Shown piece by piece: positions 38,368-47,145 of a stretch of DNA of 64,000 nt. A model generated the notes under the pieces. It was not told the origin of the DNA. It made no database searches and worked only from the letters and a program-made list of their open reading frames with translations. The translations under genes and the position numbers were made by a program. Within the stretch, counting starts at the first letter, position 1. Each line of letters opens with the position of its first letter. This stretch comes from Streptomyces sp. CB03234. Its GTDB lineage: Bacteria; Actinomycetota; Actinomycetes; Streptomycetales; Streptomycetaceae. The stretch spans positions 124,001 through 188,000 of the forward strand of contig NZ_LIYH01000007.1 in the NCBI RefSeq assembly GCF_001905885.1, read 5' to 3'.

Positions 38368-40344
38368 TCACACCTGTACGCGGCGCTCCACCACGTCCAC
38401 CAGCTTGGCGATGGCGTCCTCACGCGGGATGCCGTTCTCCTGGGAGCCGTCCCGGTAGCGGAAGGAGACCGTGCCGGCGTTCATGTCGTCGTCACCGACG
38501 ATGATCATGAACGGGACCTTCTGCTTCTGCTGGTTCCTGATCTTCTTCTGCATCCGGTCCGAGGACGCGTCCACGTCCACCCGCAGGCCCTTCTTCTTCG
38601 CCTCGGCGGCGAACTCCTGCAGGTACGGGACGTGCGCGTCGCCGATCGGGATGCCGACCGCCTGGACCGGGGCCAGCCAGGGCGGCATGGCGCCCGCGTA
38701 GTGCTCCAGCAGCACCGCGAAGAACCGCTCGATCGAACCGAACAGCGCGCGGTGGATCATGACCGGCCGCTGCTTGGTGCCGTCGGGGCCGGTGTACTCC
38801 AGGTCGAACCGCTCCGGCAGGTTGAAGTCGAGCTGCACGGTCGACATCTGCCAGGTGCGGCCGATGGCGTCCTTGCACTGGACGGAGATCTTCGGGCCGT
38901 AGAAGGCCGCGCCGCCCGGGTCCGGGGTCAGCGGGAGACCCTGCTTCTCGGCGACCTGCTGCAGGACGGCGGTGGCCTCCTCCCACACCTCGTCGGAGCC
39001 GACGAACTTCTCCGGGTCCTTGGTGGACAGCTCCAGGTAGAAGTCGGTCAGGCCGTAGTCGCGCAGGAGGTCCAGGACGAAGGTGAGCGTCCGGTCGAGC
39101 TCCTCCGCCATCTGCTCCCTGGTGCAGTAGATGTGCGCGTCGTCCTGGGTGAAGCCACGGGCGCGGGTCAGGCCGTGCACGACGCCGGACTTCTCGTACC
39201 GGTACACCGTCCCGAACTCGAACAGGCGCAGCGGCAGCTCACGGTAGGACCGGCCCCGCGCGTCGAAGATCAGGTTGTGCATCGGGCAGTTCATGGGCTT
39301 GAGGTAGTAGTCCACGCCCTCGTCGAGCTGCATGGGCGGGTACATGCCCTCGGCGTACCAGTCCAGGTGGCCCGACTTCTCGAACAGCTTGCCCTTGGTG
39401 GCGTGCGGCGAGTAGACGAACTCGTAGCCCTCCTCCTCGTGCCGCTTGCGCGAGTAGTCCTCCATCGTCCGGCGGATGATGCCGCCCTTGGGGTGGAAGA
39501 CCGCGAGGCCGGAGCCGATCTCGTCCGGGATGGAGAACAGGTCCAGCTCGTTGCCGAGCTTGCGGTGGTCGCGCTTCTCGGCCTCGGCGAGGAAGTCCAG
39601 GTGGGCCTTCAGCTCGTCCTTGGAGGGCCACGCGGTGCCGTAGATGCGCTGGAGCATCGGGTTCTTCTCGCTGCCGCGCCAGTACGCGGCGGCGTTCCGC
39701 ATCAGCTTGAACGCCGGGATGTTCCGGGTGGTCGGCAGGTGCGGGCCCCGGCAGAGGTCCTTCCAGCACAGCTCGCCGGTCTTGGCGTCGAGGTTGTCGT
39801 AGATGGTCAGCTCGCCGCCGCCCACCTCGACGTTCGCGCCGTCGTCGGTGGACGCGGAGCCCTTGATGCCGATGAGCTCCAGCTTGTACGGCTCGTCCGC
39901 CAGCTCCTCGCGGGCGGCCTCGTCGCTCACCACCCGGCGGGAGAAGCGCTGGCCGCGCTTCTGGATCTCCTGCATCTTCTTCTCGATGGCCTTGAGGTCA
40001 TCGGGGGTGAAGGGACGCTCGACGTCGAAGTCGTAGTAGAAGCCGTCCCTGACCGGCGGGCCGATGCCCAGCTTGGCCTCGGGGAACAGCTCCTGCACGG
40101 CCTGCGCCATGACGTGCGCGGTGGAGTGGCGCAGGATGTTCAGGCCGTCCTCGGAGGAGATCTCGACCGGCTCGACGGTCTCGCCGTCCTTGATCTCGTA
40201 GCTGAGGTCCTTCAGCTCGCCCGCGACGCGGGCGGCGACGATGGTGCGCTCACCGGCGAAGAGGTCGGCGGCCGTAGCGCCCGTCGTCACCACGCGCTCT
40301 TCCCGCTCGGAATCGCGTTGGATGATCACACGGACGTCTGACAC
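38368..40344 (-). CDS. thrS: Threonyl-tRNA synthetase
   Basis: 658 aa, class II. N-terminal TGS domain (about 1-65), editing domain with HSTAHVMAQAV and CRGPHL, catalytic core with the zinc ligands in MNCPMH, and a C-terminal anticodon-binding domain ending VVERRVQV. GTG start at 40344. I looked for a T-box leader in the 110 bp upstream and saw none. It stands alone, with a strong terminator after it. Confidence 0.98.
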   Translation of the reverse strand: MSDVRVIIQRDSEREERVVTTGATAADLFAGERTIVAARVAGELKDLSYEIKDGETVEPVEISSEDGLNILRHSTAHVMAQAVQELFPEAKLGIGPPVRDGFYYDFDVERPFTPDDLKAIEKKMQEIQKRGQRFSRRVVSDEAAREELADEPYKLELIGIKGSASTDDGANVEVGGGELTIYDNLDAKTGELCWKDLCRGPHLPTTRNIPAFKLMRNAAAYWRGSEKNPMLQRIYGTAWPSKDELKAHLDFLAEAEKRDHRKLGNELDLFSIPDEIGSGLAVFHPKGGIIRRTMEDYSRKRHEEEGYEFVYSPHATKGKLFEKSGHLDWYAEGMYPPMQLDEGVDYYLKPMNCPMHNLIFDARGRSYRELPLRLFEFGTVYRYEKSGVVHGLTRARGFTQDDAHIYCTREQMAEELDRTLTFVLDLLRDYGLTDFYLELSTKDPEKFVGSDEVWEEATAVLQQVAEKQGLPLTPDPGGAAFYGPKISVQCKDAIGRTWQMSTVQLDFNLPERFDLEYTGPDGTKQRPVMIHRALFGSIERFFAVLLEHYAGAMPPWLAPVQAVGIPIGDAHVPYLQEFAAEAKKKGLRVDVDASSDRMQKKIRNQQKQKVPFMIIVGDDDMNAGTVSFRYRDGSQENGIPREDAIAKLVDVVERRVQV

Positions 40345-40453
40345 CGGTCTCTCCTGACTGAAGGGGAAGCGCCGCGTTCACCTCGCGCACGCAATACCGC
40401 ATGGTACCGACGTGCCGGGCCCGCCCGCGAAACGGTTTCCCCCTCTCCGGGCT

Positions 40454-41668
40454 TCAGTCGCCCGGCCCGCACGCCTCCCCGAAGAAGCCCAGGTTCTCGT
40501 GGAGGGCCTTCATCAGCCGGTCCCGCTCCGCCTCGTCGACCTGCACCGGTACGACCCCGGAGGCGTCCGTCAGCCGCCGGAAGCCGCCCCGGCTCTCCAG
40601 CCGCCCCGCCACCCGGATCGGCAGCCCGACCAGGTGCGCGTGGCCGGCCGTGCGGTACCCGTCCTCGTCCAGCGCCACCCGTACGTGCGGCACCTCCGCC
40701 CCGGCCAGCACCCGCAGCCGTACCGTGCCCGCCCCGCGCGGCCCCGACCGGCGCATCCGTACCACCGTCCCGGTGATGCGCACCGGCATGGACGGCTCGC
40801 CCCGGAGGTAGCGGGCGCCCGCCTCCCGCAGCGCGGGCAGGTCGCCCGGCGAGAACTCCACCGGCTCGGGCCGGGCCGCACACCCCTCCGGTACGCCGGC
40901 GGCGGGCGCCCACTCCAGGGCGATCCGGGCCCCTTCGGCGCCGCGTACCAGCGAGATGAGCGCCTCGGTCAGCTCCCGGCTCACGCCCGCCTCGACGGCC
41001 GAGTCGAACGCGTCCGGCCTGCCGGTGGCCCGCTGGTAGTCGACGGCCTCGCGGGCGGCGTACAGCGCGTGGTAGAGGCGGGTGGTGACCGCCCGGCCGG
41101 GGTCGACGGGGACGAACGCGGTGAGGCCGCGCCCGCCGTGCGCCGCCCCGACCAGGACGCCCTCCAGCGAGGCCTGCGCCTGCCGCCGGTGCCGGGCGCC
41201 GTGGTAGCCGGCACGGCCGCGCACCGCGAGGGCGCCGGCCAGGAGGACCTGCCGGGCGGCGGAGCGCAGCCGGTCCTGCACGGTCCACGGGACGGTGCCG
41301 GAGGGGCCCTGGGGGACGTCGCGCCACCAGCGGACCTCGTCACTCGGCACGGTCAGGCCGACCAGTACCTCGCGCGCGGAGGGCGCGGCGCAGCGGGAGA
41401 GGGCGGTGAGGGCCTCGCCGAGGAGGTCCTCGCAGTCGGGGAAGGCGCGGTTCTCGGGTACGAGGAGGCTGGGCGACCCGGCGCCGGGGCCGGGCGGGGT
41501 CCAGCGGCTGTAGCGCCCGGGTGTCCCGCCGCGCCGCCGCCAGCCGTGCCGGTCCAGCAGGGCGCCGAGGACGAGGGGGTCGATCTGGGCGGGGTCGAGG
41601 GGGCCGCCCCGCTCCGGGGGCGTGGTCGTGGGATGTGGCCGCATGGGCTCGTCGATCGGCCGGTGCAT
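40454..41668 (-). CDS. Uncharacterised protein partnered with DUF4365 gene
   Basis: 404 aa, no recognised family. The N-terminus is Pro/Arg-rich, with HGWRRRGGTPGRYSRW and LLVPENRAFPDCEDLLGEAL. A middle helical region carries the pattern RLRSAARQVLLAGAL. From about 290 the sequence PVRITGTVVRMRRSGPRGAGTVRLRVLAG...HLVGLPIRVAGRLES alternates beta strands and looks OB-like. Its ATG overlaps the DUF4365 stop (TGATG), so the two are coupled. A nucleic-acid role is an inference from the fold guess and partner only. Confidence 0.75.
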   Translation of the reverse strand: MHRPIDEPMRPHPTTTPPERGGPLDPAQIDPLVLGALLDRHGWRRRGGTPGRYSRWTPPGPGAGSPSLLVPENRAFPDCEDLLGEALTALSRCAAPSAREVLVGLTVPSDEVRWWRDVPQGPSGTVPWTVQDRLRSAARQVLLAGALAVRGRAGYHGARHRRQAQASLEGVLVGAAHGGRGLTAFVPVDPGRAVTTRLYHALYAAREAVDYQRATGRPDAFDSAVEAGVSRELTEALISLVRGAEGARIALEWAPAAGVPEGCAARPEPVEFSPGDLPALREAGARYLRGEPSMPVRITGTVVRMRRSGPRGAGTVRLRVLAGAEVPHVRVALDEDGYRTAGHAHLVGLPIRVAGRLESRGGFRRLTDASGVVPVQVDEAERDRLMKALHENLGFFGEACGPGD

Positions 41669-42234
41669 CAGGGTCTTCCTCCCGCCCCGACCCGGGTCAT
41701 GATCTCGCAGAGCGCCCGGTCGTCGAATATCCGATTGGTGGGGATGCGCACGGTGGTGCGGCGCCTGCCGGTGACCGGGTGGCCCGCGAGGTTCGTCCAG
41801 TAGCAGCAGTGCCGCAGATCGAGACGGTCGTGGCCGGCGCGCAGCCACTCCTCCCGGGTCCTGGGCACGATCATCACGACCAGGATCTTGTGCACCGAGA
41901 CGGGGGTGCGGGCCAGCTTCACCAGGTGGTCGTTGTCGAGCACGAAGGAGAACGCGGGTCCGGCCGGGCGCGGTGGGATCTGGTACGTGCACTTGAGCTG
42001 CACCTTGATGGTCACTTCGTCGTCCACGGTGTGCCCGGGGGCGCTGTGGCTGACGTGCCAGTCGATGCCGTTGTCGGGAAAGGGCTGTGACAGCGAGCAT
42101 CCGGCCGCGGCGGCGACCGCGTGCAGGTAACCCACTTGGAGCGTCTCCATGCAGGCGGTGGTGGCGAGTGCGCCCCGCAGCGGTGCGGTCTGCTGGGGCA
42201 GCAGCCCCCCGTGTTCGGGCTGCGCGAGCGCCAT
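41668..42234 (-). CDS. DUF4365 domain-containing protein, PD-(D/E)XK nuclease-like
   Basis: 188 aa. Residues NGIDWHVSH, then VTIKVQLKCT, fit the D...(E/Q)xK core that DUF4365 proteins share with PD-(D/E)XK nucleases. The first part is helical (METLQVGYLHAVAAAAGCSLSQ). The C-terminus includes CCYWTNLAGHPVTG and TVRIPTNRIFDD. ATG 42234 is chosen because homology begins there; the frame stays open upstream. It is coupled to the 404-aa gene and divergent from a DnaQ-like exonuclease. Biochemical activity not shown. Confidence 0.8.
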   Translation of the reverse strand: MALAQPEHGGLLPQQTAPLRGALATTACMETLQVGYLHAVAAAAGCSLSQPFPDNGIDWHVSHSAPGHTVDDEVTIKVQLKCTYQIPPRPAGPAFSFVLDNDHLVKLARTPVSVHKILVVMIVPRTREEWLRAGHDRLDLRHCCYWTNLAGHPVTGRRRTTVRIPTNRIFDDRALCEIMTRVGAGGRP

Positions 42235-42410
42235 GGCTCTTCGTGCCTTCCGGCTGGCTGTCGAGTGGGATCGCGTGGTCGACGGAGCGTCAGTTCGTAC
42301 GCTCCTCACCTGTGTTGTCACCGCGTTGCGTACGGCGCAAACAGCCCGGGTATCACCGAATCGGGCAGGGGGACCACGCCATCTGCCAGCCATGTGCGAG
42401 GAGTTCGGGG

Positions 42411-43139
42411 ATGACGCTCTGGTACGAAGGGCCCCTGGCCGCTTTTGACACGGAAACGACCGGAGTCGACGTCGAGGTGGACCGGATCGTCTCGGCCGCC
42501 GTCGTCGTCCAGGACGCGCCGGGCGGGCGGATCCGGGCCTCCCGCTGGCTGGTGAATCCGGGGGTACCGGTGCCGCCGGCCGCCACCGAGGTGCACGGCC
42601 TGACGGACGATCACCTCCAGCGCAACGGCCGTTGGCCGTCGCCCGTGATGGAGGAGATAGCGCGGGCGCTCGCCGAGCAGTCGGCGGCGGGCCGGCCCCT
42701 GGTGGTGATGAACGCGCCGTTCGACCTGACCCTCCTCGACCGGGAACTGCGCCGCCACCGCGCCTCCTCGCTGTCCCGGTACATGCAGAACGTCTCGTTG
42801 TGCGTGCTGGATCCGCGGGTGCTGGACAAGCATCTGGACCGGTACCGCAAGGGCCGCCGTACGCTGACGGATCTGTGCTCCCAGTACGGGGTGGAACTGC
42901 AGGGCGCGCATGACGCGGCGGCGGACGCGACGGCGGCGCTGGAGGTCGTCCGGGCGGTGGGGCGCCGGTTCGCGGCCCGCCTGGAGCGGCTGTCGCCGGC
43001 GGAGTTGCACACCTTGCAGGCGGTGTGGCACGCCGCGCAGGCGCGGGGCCTTCAGGCCTGGTTCGCGCGCAACGGTTCGGAGGAGGCGGTGGATCCGGCG
43101 TGGCCGCTGCGGCCGGAGGTGCCGGCGGCAGCCGCGTGA
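42411..43139 (+). CDS. DnaQ-like 3'-5' exonuclease (DEDDh family)
   Basis: 242 aa. Exo I FDTETTGVD (about 11-19), Exo II MNAPFDLTLLDREL and Exo III GAHDAAADATA are complete, including the DEDDh histidine. It is a stand-alone exonuclease, not a polymerase subunit fusion. After the domain there is a helical tail. ATG 42411 is preceded by GAGGAG. It diverges from the DUF4365 gene with 176 bp between. Confidence 0.92.
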   Translation: MTLWYEGPLAAFDTETTGVDVEVDRIVSAAVVVQDAPGGRIRASRWLVNPGVPVPPAATEVHGLTDDHLQRNGRWPSPVMEEIARALAEQSAAGRPLVVMNAPFDLTLLDRELRRHRASSLSRYMQNVSLCVLDPRVLDKHLDRYRKGRRTLTDLCSQYGVELQGAHDAAADATAALEVVRAVGRRFAARLERLSPAELHTLQAVWHAAQARGLQAWFARNGSEEAVDPAWPLRPEVPAAAA

Positions 43140-43210
43140 CGAAGGTTCCCGCGTACAAGCCCGGCCTATAAGCCCGGCGTACCGGCCCGGCGTACAGGCC
43201 CGGCGCACAA

Positions 43211-43243
43211 AAAGGCCGACCCGTCGTCGACGGATCGGCCTTT
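43211..43243 (-). terminator. Intrinsic terminator after tRNA-Val(CAC) copy 1
   Basis: AAAGGCCGA and TCGGCCTTT enclose an inner CCGTC/GACGG helix; on the minus strand the stem is followed by a T-run. It lies 5 bp beyond the tRNA 3' end. Confidence 0.85.
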
Positions 43244-43248
43244 CCCGG

Positions 43249-43320
43249 TGGGCGATACTGGGTTCGAACCAGTGACCTCTTCGGTGTGAACGAAGCGCTC
43301 TCCCACTGAGCTAATCGCCC
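43249..43320 (-). tRNA. tRNA-Val (anticodon CAC), copy 1
   Basis: 72 nt with full cloverleaf: acceptor GGGCGAT/ATCGCCC, discriminator A, D-arm TAGCTCAGTGGGAGAGC, anticodon loop TTCACAC (anticodon CAC) and T-loop GTTCGAA. No CCA is encoded. Identical in sequence to the gene at 46364-46435. Confidence 0.97.
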
Positions 43321-43359
43321 GGGAACGCACTGAACCATACAGGTCCGGACCCGTTTCGT

Positions 43360-43809
43360 TCAAACCGTTTGCACGTGCGCTGTCAGCCCCCGGCGCCCCG
43401 CTCGCATCATCAGCGCGTGGTTGGCGAGGAAGAGCGGCCGGCCGGGGAGGGCGAGACGCCGCATCAGGGGGCGTTGGACGTCGACCTCCTGTTCGTAGAG
43501 GGCGCGGGTGCGGCCGCCGGCGGGCGAGGTGAGGGTCCAGCGGGCCCACCCTTCGAGGTCGCCCGCGAGCGCGGTCTCCAGGACCCGCGCGACGGGGTCG
43601 CGGCGCCGTTCGGTGAGGGTGACGACGATGTCGTACGGGAGGAAGGAGCGGAAGCGGGCGGTGCCGCTGCGCTCGTCGAGCCGGGTCACCTCGCGCACCT
43701 GCGGCCACCAGCGGGGGTAGTCGTCCGGCCGCTCCAGGACCGTGTAGACGGTGTCCGGCGGGGCGGGCAGATCCCAGACGCTGCGAAAGCGGTAGTGGCA
43801 CCAGTTCAT
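43360..43809 (-). CDS. SRPBCC (START/polyketide-cyclase-like) family protein
   Basis: 149 aa from ATG 43809 (MNWCHYRFRSVWDLPAPPDTVYTVLERPDDYPRWWPQV), a typical SRPBCC opening with the P.YP.WWP motif, then alternating beta strands and a C-terminal helix. Such proteins bind hydrophobic ligands in a helix-grip fold; the ligand is unknown. An earlier GTG/ATG would add a basic leader that looks non-conserved. Downstream is tRNA-Val copy 1. Confidence 0.85.
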   Translation of the reverse strand: MNWCHYRFRSVWDLPAPPDTVYTVLERPDDYPRWWPQVREVTRLDERSGTARFRSFLPYDIVVTLTERRRDPVARVLETALAGDLEGWARWTLTSPAGGRTRALYEQEVDVQRPLMRRLALPGRPLFLANHALMMRAGRRGLTAHVQTV

Positions 43810-43900
43810 GGTCGTCAGTCTGCGCCGCCGGCGCGTACTCATGCCTCATCTGAGTACGTACGCTCATGCCGGGCGTTGTGGCCGGGGCCACACTCCGCTC

Positions 43901-46309
43901 ATGAACAATGTGCCGTCACCGGCCGAGGAGCTGGTGATTCTGGACCGCGAGCTGGCTCGACTCGACGCCCGCCGCTCGCAGTTGCTCGCCCGCAGGGCGT
44001 GGCTGCTGAGCGTCCTGTACGCGCCGGGCGCCGCTTCCGCCCCCGCCCGTCCCGCGTCGCCCGCGTCGACGTCGGCCGTGGAGAGCACGCCGCGCAGTGC
44101 GCAGAACGTGCTGCTGACCCTGGGCGGTGTGCTGTTGGCGGTCGCCGCGATCGCCTTCACGCTGGTCAGCTGGGGCAGCATGGGCATCGGGGGCCGGGCG
44201 GCGGTACTGACCGTGGTGACGGCCGGGGCGCTGACGGCGCCGGTCGTGCTGCTGCGCCGCCGGCTGGTGTCGACGGCGGAGGCGGTGGCGGCGCTGGGCC
44301 TGTTGCTGATGGTGCTGGACGCGTACGCCGTGCACCGCGTGGCGTTGCCGAGGGCGGATTCGCTGGGGTACGCGGCGGGCGCGTCGGCGGTGCTGGCGGC
44401 GCTGTGGGCGGCGTACGGCGCGAGTGTCGGCGGGCTGCGGGTTCCGCTGCCGGTGGCGGTGGTGGCCGGGCAACTGCCGTTGCCGTTGTGGGCGCTGGCG
44501 TCGGACGCGGGCGCGCTGACCGTGTGCTGGGCCCTGCTGGCGACGGCCGGTCTCGACGTGGTGGTGGCGCTGTGGGCGCGCCTGGGGGCCGGGGTGCGGG
44601 TGGTGGCGTGTGTGTGCGCGTGCGTGACCGGCGGTTGGGCGGTGCTGGTCGCGGCCTGGTTCTCGGTGGTGGCCGACGGGGCCGAACCGGCCGTGCTGCT
44701 GCTGGTCGCGACGGGGCTCGCGCTGTACGGGGCGTGGCGTGCGCCGGCCGCGGCGGAGGCGTGGGCGGTGGTGGCCGGGCTGATGGCGGTCGCCGGTGGG
44801 GGCGCCCTGGTGCGGGAGGCGGTGCCGGAGACGTGGGCGGTGCCGGGCTACCTGCTGGTCGCGGTGGCGGTGTGCGCGGTGGCGGTACGCGGCGGGGTGC
44901 CGCGCCGGGTGGGCCGGGGCCTGGCGGGCGCGTCGGCGGGTGTGCAGGTGCTGGCGCTGGCGTGGGCGGTGCCGCAAGCGGCGGCCGTGCTGGCGGGCGT
45001 CCGGCCGGGTGTTCCGTGGGCGGTGGTGGCGGTGCCGGCGACGGTCGCCGGGGTTCTGGTGACCCTGCGGTCCGTGCCGGCGCGCTGCGGGGCGCTGGCC
45101 CTGGCCTGGGTGGCGGTGATGCCCCTGCCGGAGGCGCTGTCGCTGCCGTACGCGGCCGTGCTGGGCACCCAGCTGGTGTTGACGGGCGGGTTCCTGGCCC
45201 TGGCGGTGCGCCCGGCGCCGCTCGCGGTCGGCCTGTCGCCGCGGGTGCCGGCCGCGGGCGGCCACGGGTGGGACGCCCTGCTCCGGCCGGGCGCCGCCCC
45301 TTCCGCGCCCGGGGGCGCCGGTGACCGCGTGGGGCGTGACGCCCGGGAGGTCCTCGGGGACGCCGCCCTGGGCGGGGCGCTGCTGGGCGCGGTGGTCGTC
45401 GCCTTCGGCGCGTGGGGCACGGAGGCGGCGGCGGTCACCGTCCTCGGGGCGCTCACCGGGCTCTTCGCGGGCGCCGCGTTCCTCGCCAGGGGTACGCGGC
45501 GGACGGTCGCGGCCTGTGCCGCCACGGTGGCGCTGACCGGGTTCGTGGGCGCCGTCGCCGCCGCGGTGGAGCTGCCGGCGCACCTGACCGGCGTGGCGCT
45601 GCTGGCCGTGCCGGTGGTGACGGCGGCGCTCGGCGCGTGGCTGCGGCGCCACCCGGTCGCGGCGCCGGTCGAGCTGACGGGCGCGGCGGCCGGCGCCCTG
45701 GCGGTCGGGTTCGCCTCCGCACGCCCGGCGGTGCTGGCGCTGGTGCTGGCCCTGTGCGGTGTGGTCGCGGCGGCCACGGCGGTGCGCCCGGAGCGGCGCC
45801 CCGCGGCCGGGTACGCGGCCACGGCGCTGTTCGTGGCGGCGACCTGGGTGCGGCTGGCCGCCTCGGGGGTGTCCGCCCCGGAGGCGTACACGCTCCCGGT
45901 GACGGTGCCCGCGCTCGTCGTGGGCGTGCTGCGCAGGCGCCGCGACCCGGCGGCGTCGTCGTGGACGGCGTACGGTCCGGGGCTGGCCGCGACGCTGGTG
46001 CCGAGCCTGGCCGCGGCGTGGGGCGACCCGGACTGGCCCCGGCCGCTGCTGCTGGGGGTGGCCGCGCTCGCCGCGACCCTGGTGGGCGCCCGGCGGCGGT
46101 TGCAGGCGCCGCTGCTGCTGGGGGGCACGGTCCTTGCCCTGGTCGCGCTGCACGAGCTGGCGCCCTACGTGGTCCAGGCCGTGGGCGCGCTGCCCCGCTG
46201 GCTGCCGCCCGCGCTGGCCGGTCTGCTGCTGCTCGGGGTGGGCGCGACGTACGAGCAGCGGCTGCGTGACGCCCGGCGGCTGCGCGAGACGGTGGGCAGG
46301 ATGCGCTGA
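43901..46309 (+). CDS. Large polytopic membrane protein, SCO7613 C-terminal-domain-like
   Basis: 802 aa. An N-terminal helical segment (about 1-45, with ELVILDRELARLDARRSQLLARRAWLL) precedes more than 20 hydrophobic segments, nearly all Ala/Val/Leu, without charged motifs in the membrane. This resembles the streptomycete family annotated by its SCO7613 C-terminal domain; that match is from memory. Function unknown. It lies between the two identical tRNA-Val(CAC) genes and ends at a bidirectional terminator. Confidence 0.75.
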   Translation: MNNVPSPAEELVILDRELARLDARRSQLLARRAWLLSVLYAPGAASAPARPASPASTSAVESTPRSAQNVLLTLGGVLLAVAAIAFTLVSWGSMGIGGRAAVLTVVTAGALTAPVVLLRRRLVSTAEAVAALGLLLMVLDAYAVHRVALPRADSLGYAAGASAVLAALWAAYGASVGGLRVPLPVAVVAGQLPLPLWALASDAGALTVCWALLATAGLDVVVALWARLGAGVRVVACVCACVTGGWAVLVAAWFSVVADGAEPAVLLLVATGLALYGAWRAPAAAEAWAVVAGLMAVAGGGALVREAVPETWAVPGYLLVAVAVCAVAVRGGVPRRVGRGLAGASAGVQVLALAWAVPQAAAVLAGVRPGVPWAVVAVPATVAGVLVTLRSVPARCGALALAWVAVMPLPEALSLPYAAVLGTQLVLTGGFLALAVRPAPLAVGLSPRVPAAGGHGWDALLRPGAAPSAPGGAGDRVGRDAREVLGDAALGGALLGAVVVAFGAWGTEAAAVTVLGALTGLFAGAAFLARGTRRTVAACAATVALTGFVGAVAAAVELPAHLTGVALLAVPVVTAALGAWLRRHPVAAPVELTGAAAGALAVGFASARPAVLALVLALCGVVAAATAVRPERRPAAGYAATALFVAATWVRLAASGVSAPEAYTLPVTVPALVVGVLRRRRDPAASSWTAYGPGLAATLVPSLAAAWGDPDWPRPLLLGVAALAATLVGARRRLQAPLLLGGTVLALVALHELAPYVVQAVGALPRWLPPALAGLLLLGVGATYEQRLRDARRLRETVGRMR

Positions 46310-46315
46310 CGTACG

Positions 46316-46354
46316 CCGAAGGCCCCGGAGACGAGGAGTCTCCGGGGCCTTCGG
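46316..46354. terminator. Bidirectional hairpin terminator
   Basis: A 17-bp perfect stem (46316-46332 with 46338-46354) with a 5-nt loop lies between the plus-strand membrane protein stop (46309) and the minus-strand tRNA-Val copy 2. Confidence 0.88.
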
Positions 46355-46363
46355 TCCGGGTGG

Positions 46364-46435
46364 TGGGCGATACTGGGTTCGAACCAGTGACCTCTTCGGT
46401 GTGAACGAAGCGCTCTCCCACTGAGCTAATCGCCC
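46364..46435 (-). tRNA. tRNA-Val (anticodon CAC), copy 2
   Basis: Identical over 72 nt to the gene at 43249-43320. The identity extends a few bases on each side (46362-46438 against 43247-43323, 77 bp) and then stops. Terminator 46316-46354 follows it. Confidence 0.97.
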
Positions 46436-46496
46436 GGGCGCACCGCAAACATTACCGCATGTCAGCAGGTGCCCCCGACCACGCGGGAGGTCGCCG

Positions 46497-46955
46497 TCAG
46501 ATGCTCCAGGGCATGGCGAAGCCGTACTTCCAGAGGTACACACCGATCAGCGCCGCCATGATCACCAGACCGACCGTGGTCAGGATGAGGTTGCGACGGC
46601 GCACCTTGGGGTCGAGTGCTCGGTGCGCGGCCTCGGTGACTTTCCGCTTCGTCCAGCGCAGCACCAGCTGCGCCCAGACGAATTCGGTCGCCCAGATCGC
46701 CATGCCACCGAAGATCACGACCCAGCCCGGTCCCGGCAGGACCAGCATGGCGGCGCCGGCGGCCACCACCGCCAGGCCGACGACGAACACGCCGACCTGC
46801 CAGCTGATGTGCAGCGTCCTTCGCGCCTTGATGAACTCGGGCGCCCGCGAACCCAGTGGCGGTTCGACGGTCACCTCTTCCGTCACGTCCCCCGTGGCGG
46901 GTGCTGTGGTCACCGTTGGGGCGACCTTCCCCCGCTCGTCACTCTCCGCGTTCAT
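46497..46955 (-). CDS. PGPGW / TIGR02611 family membrane protein
   Basis: 152 aa. The motif LPGPGWVVIFGGMAIWATEF defines the family. Three membrane segments are visible (near 57-76, 80-100 and 128-146), with a charged loop RWTKRKVTEAAHRALDPKVRRRN between the last two. The N-terminal 45 residues are soluble and Thr/Glu-rich. ATG 46955 (MNAESDERGK) is chosen as the conserved start. Function unknown. It diverges from ssgB with a 190-bp intergenic region. Confidence 0.85.
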   Translation of the reverse strand: MNAESDERGKVAPTVTTAPATGDVTEEVTVEPPLGSRAPEFIKARRTLHISWQVGVFVVGLAVVAAGAAMLVLPGPGWVVIFGGMAIWATEFVWAQLVLRWTKRKVTEAAHRALDPKVRRRNLILTTVGLVIMAALIGVYLWKYGFAMPWSI

Positions 46956-47145
46956 AAGGCCCAACCTACCCGACGCGGGCCGGACACCGGAATGGCCGTA
47001 TAACGTCCGGTTGCACACCGCCATACGAGGTACCTCAAGGGCCACAAAACAGACAGAGGGGTTTACAACGGCACCGTAGGTGGCATGTCGATTTCGCCGA
47101 CGTGCGAATCCCCGAGCGCACACTGAGCGAAAGGCCCTGGCGCTT

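Noticed and set aside
40345..40453. Possible T-box leader upstream of thrS
   Set aside because: No T-box core sequence, specifier hairpin or antiterminator could be seen in the short region.
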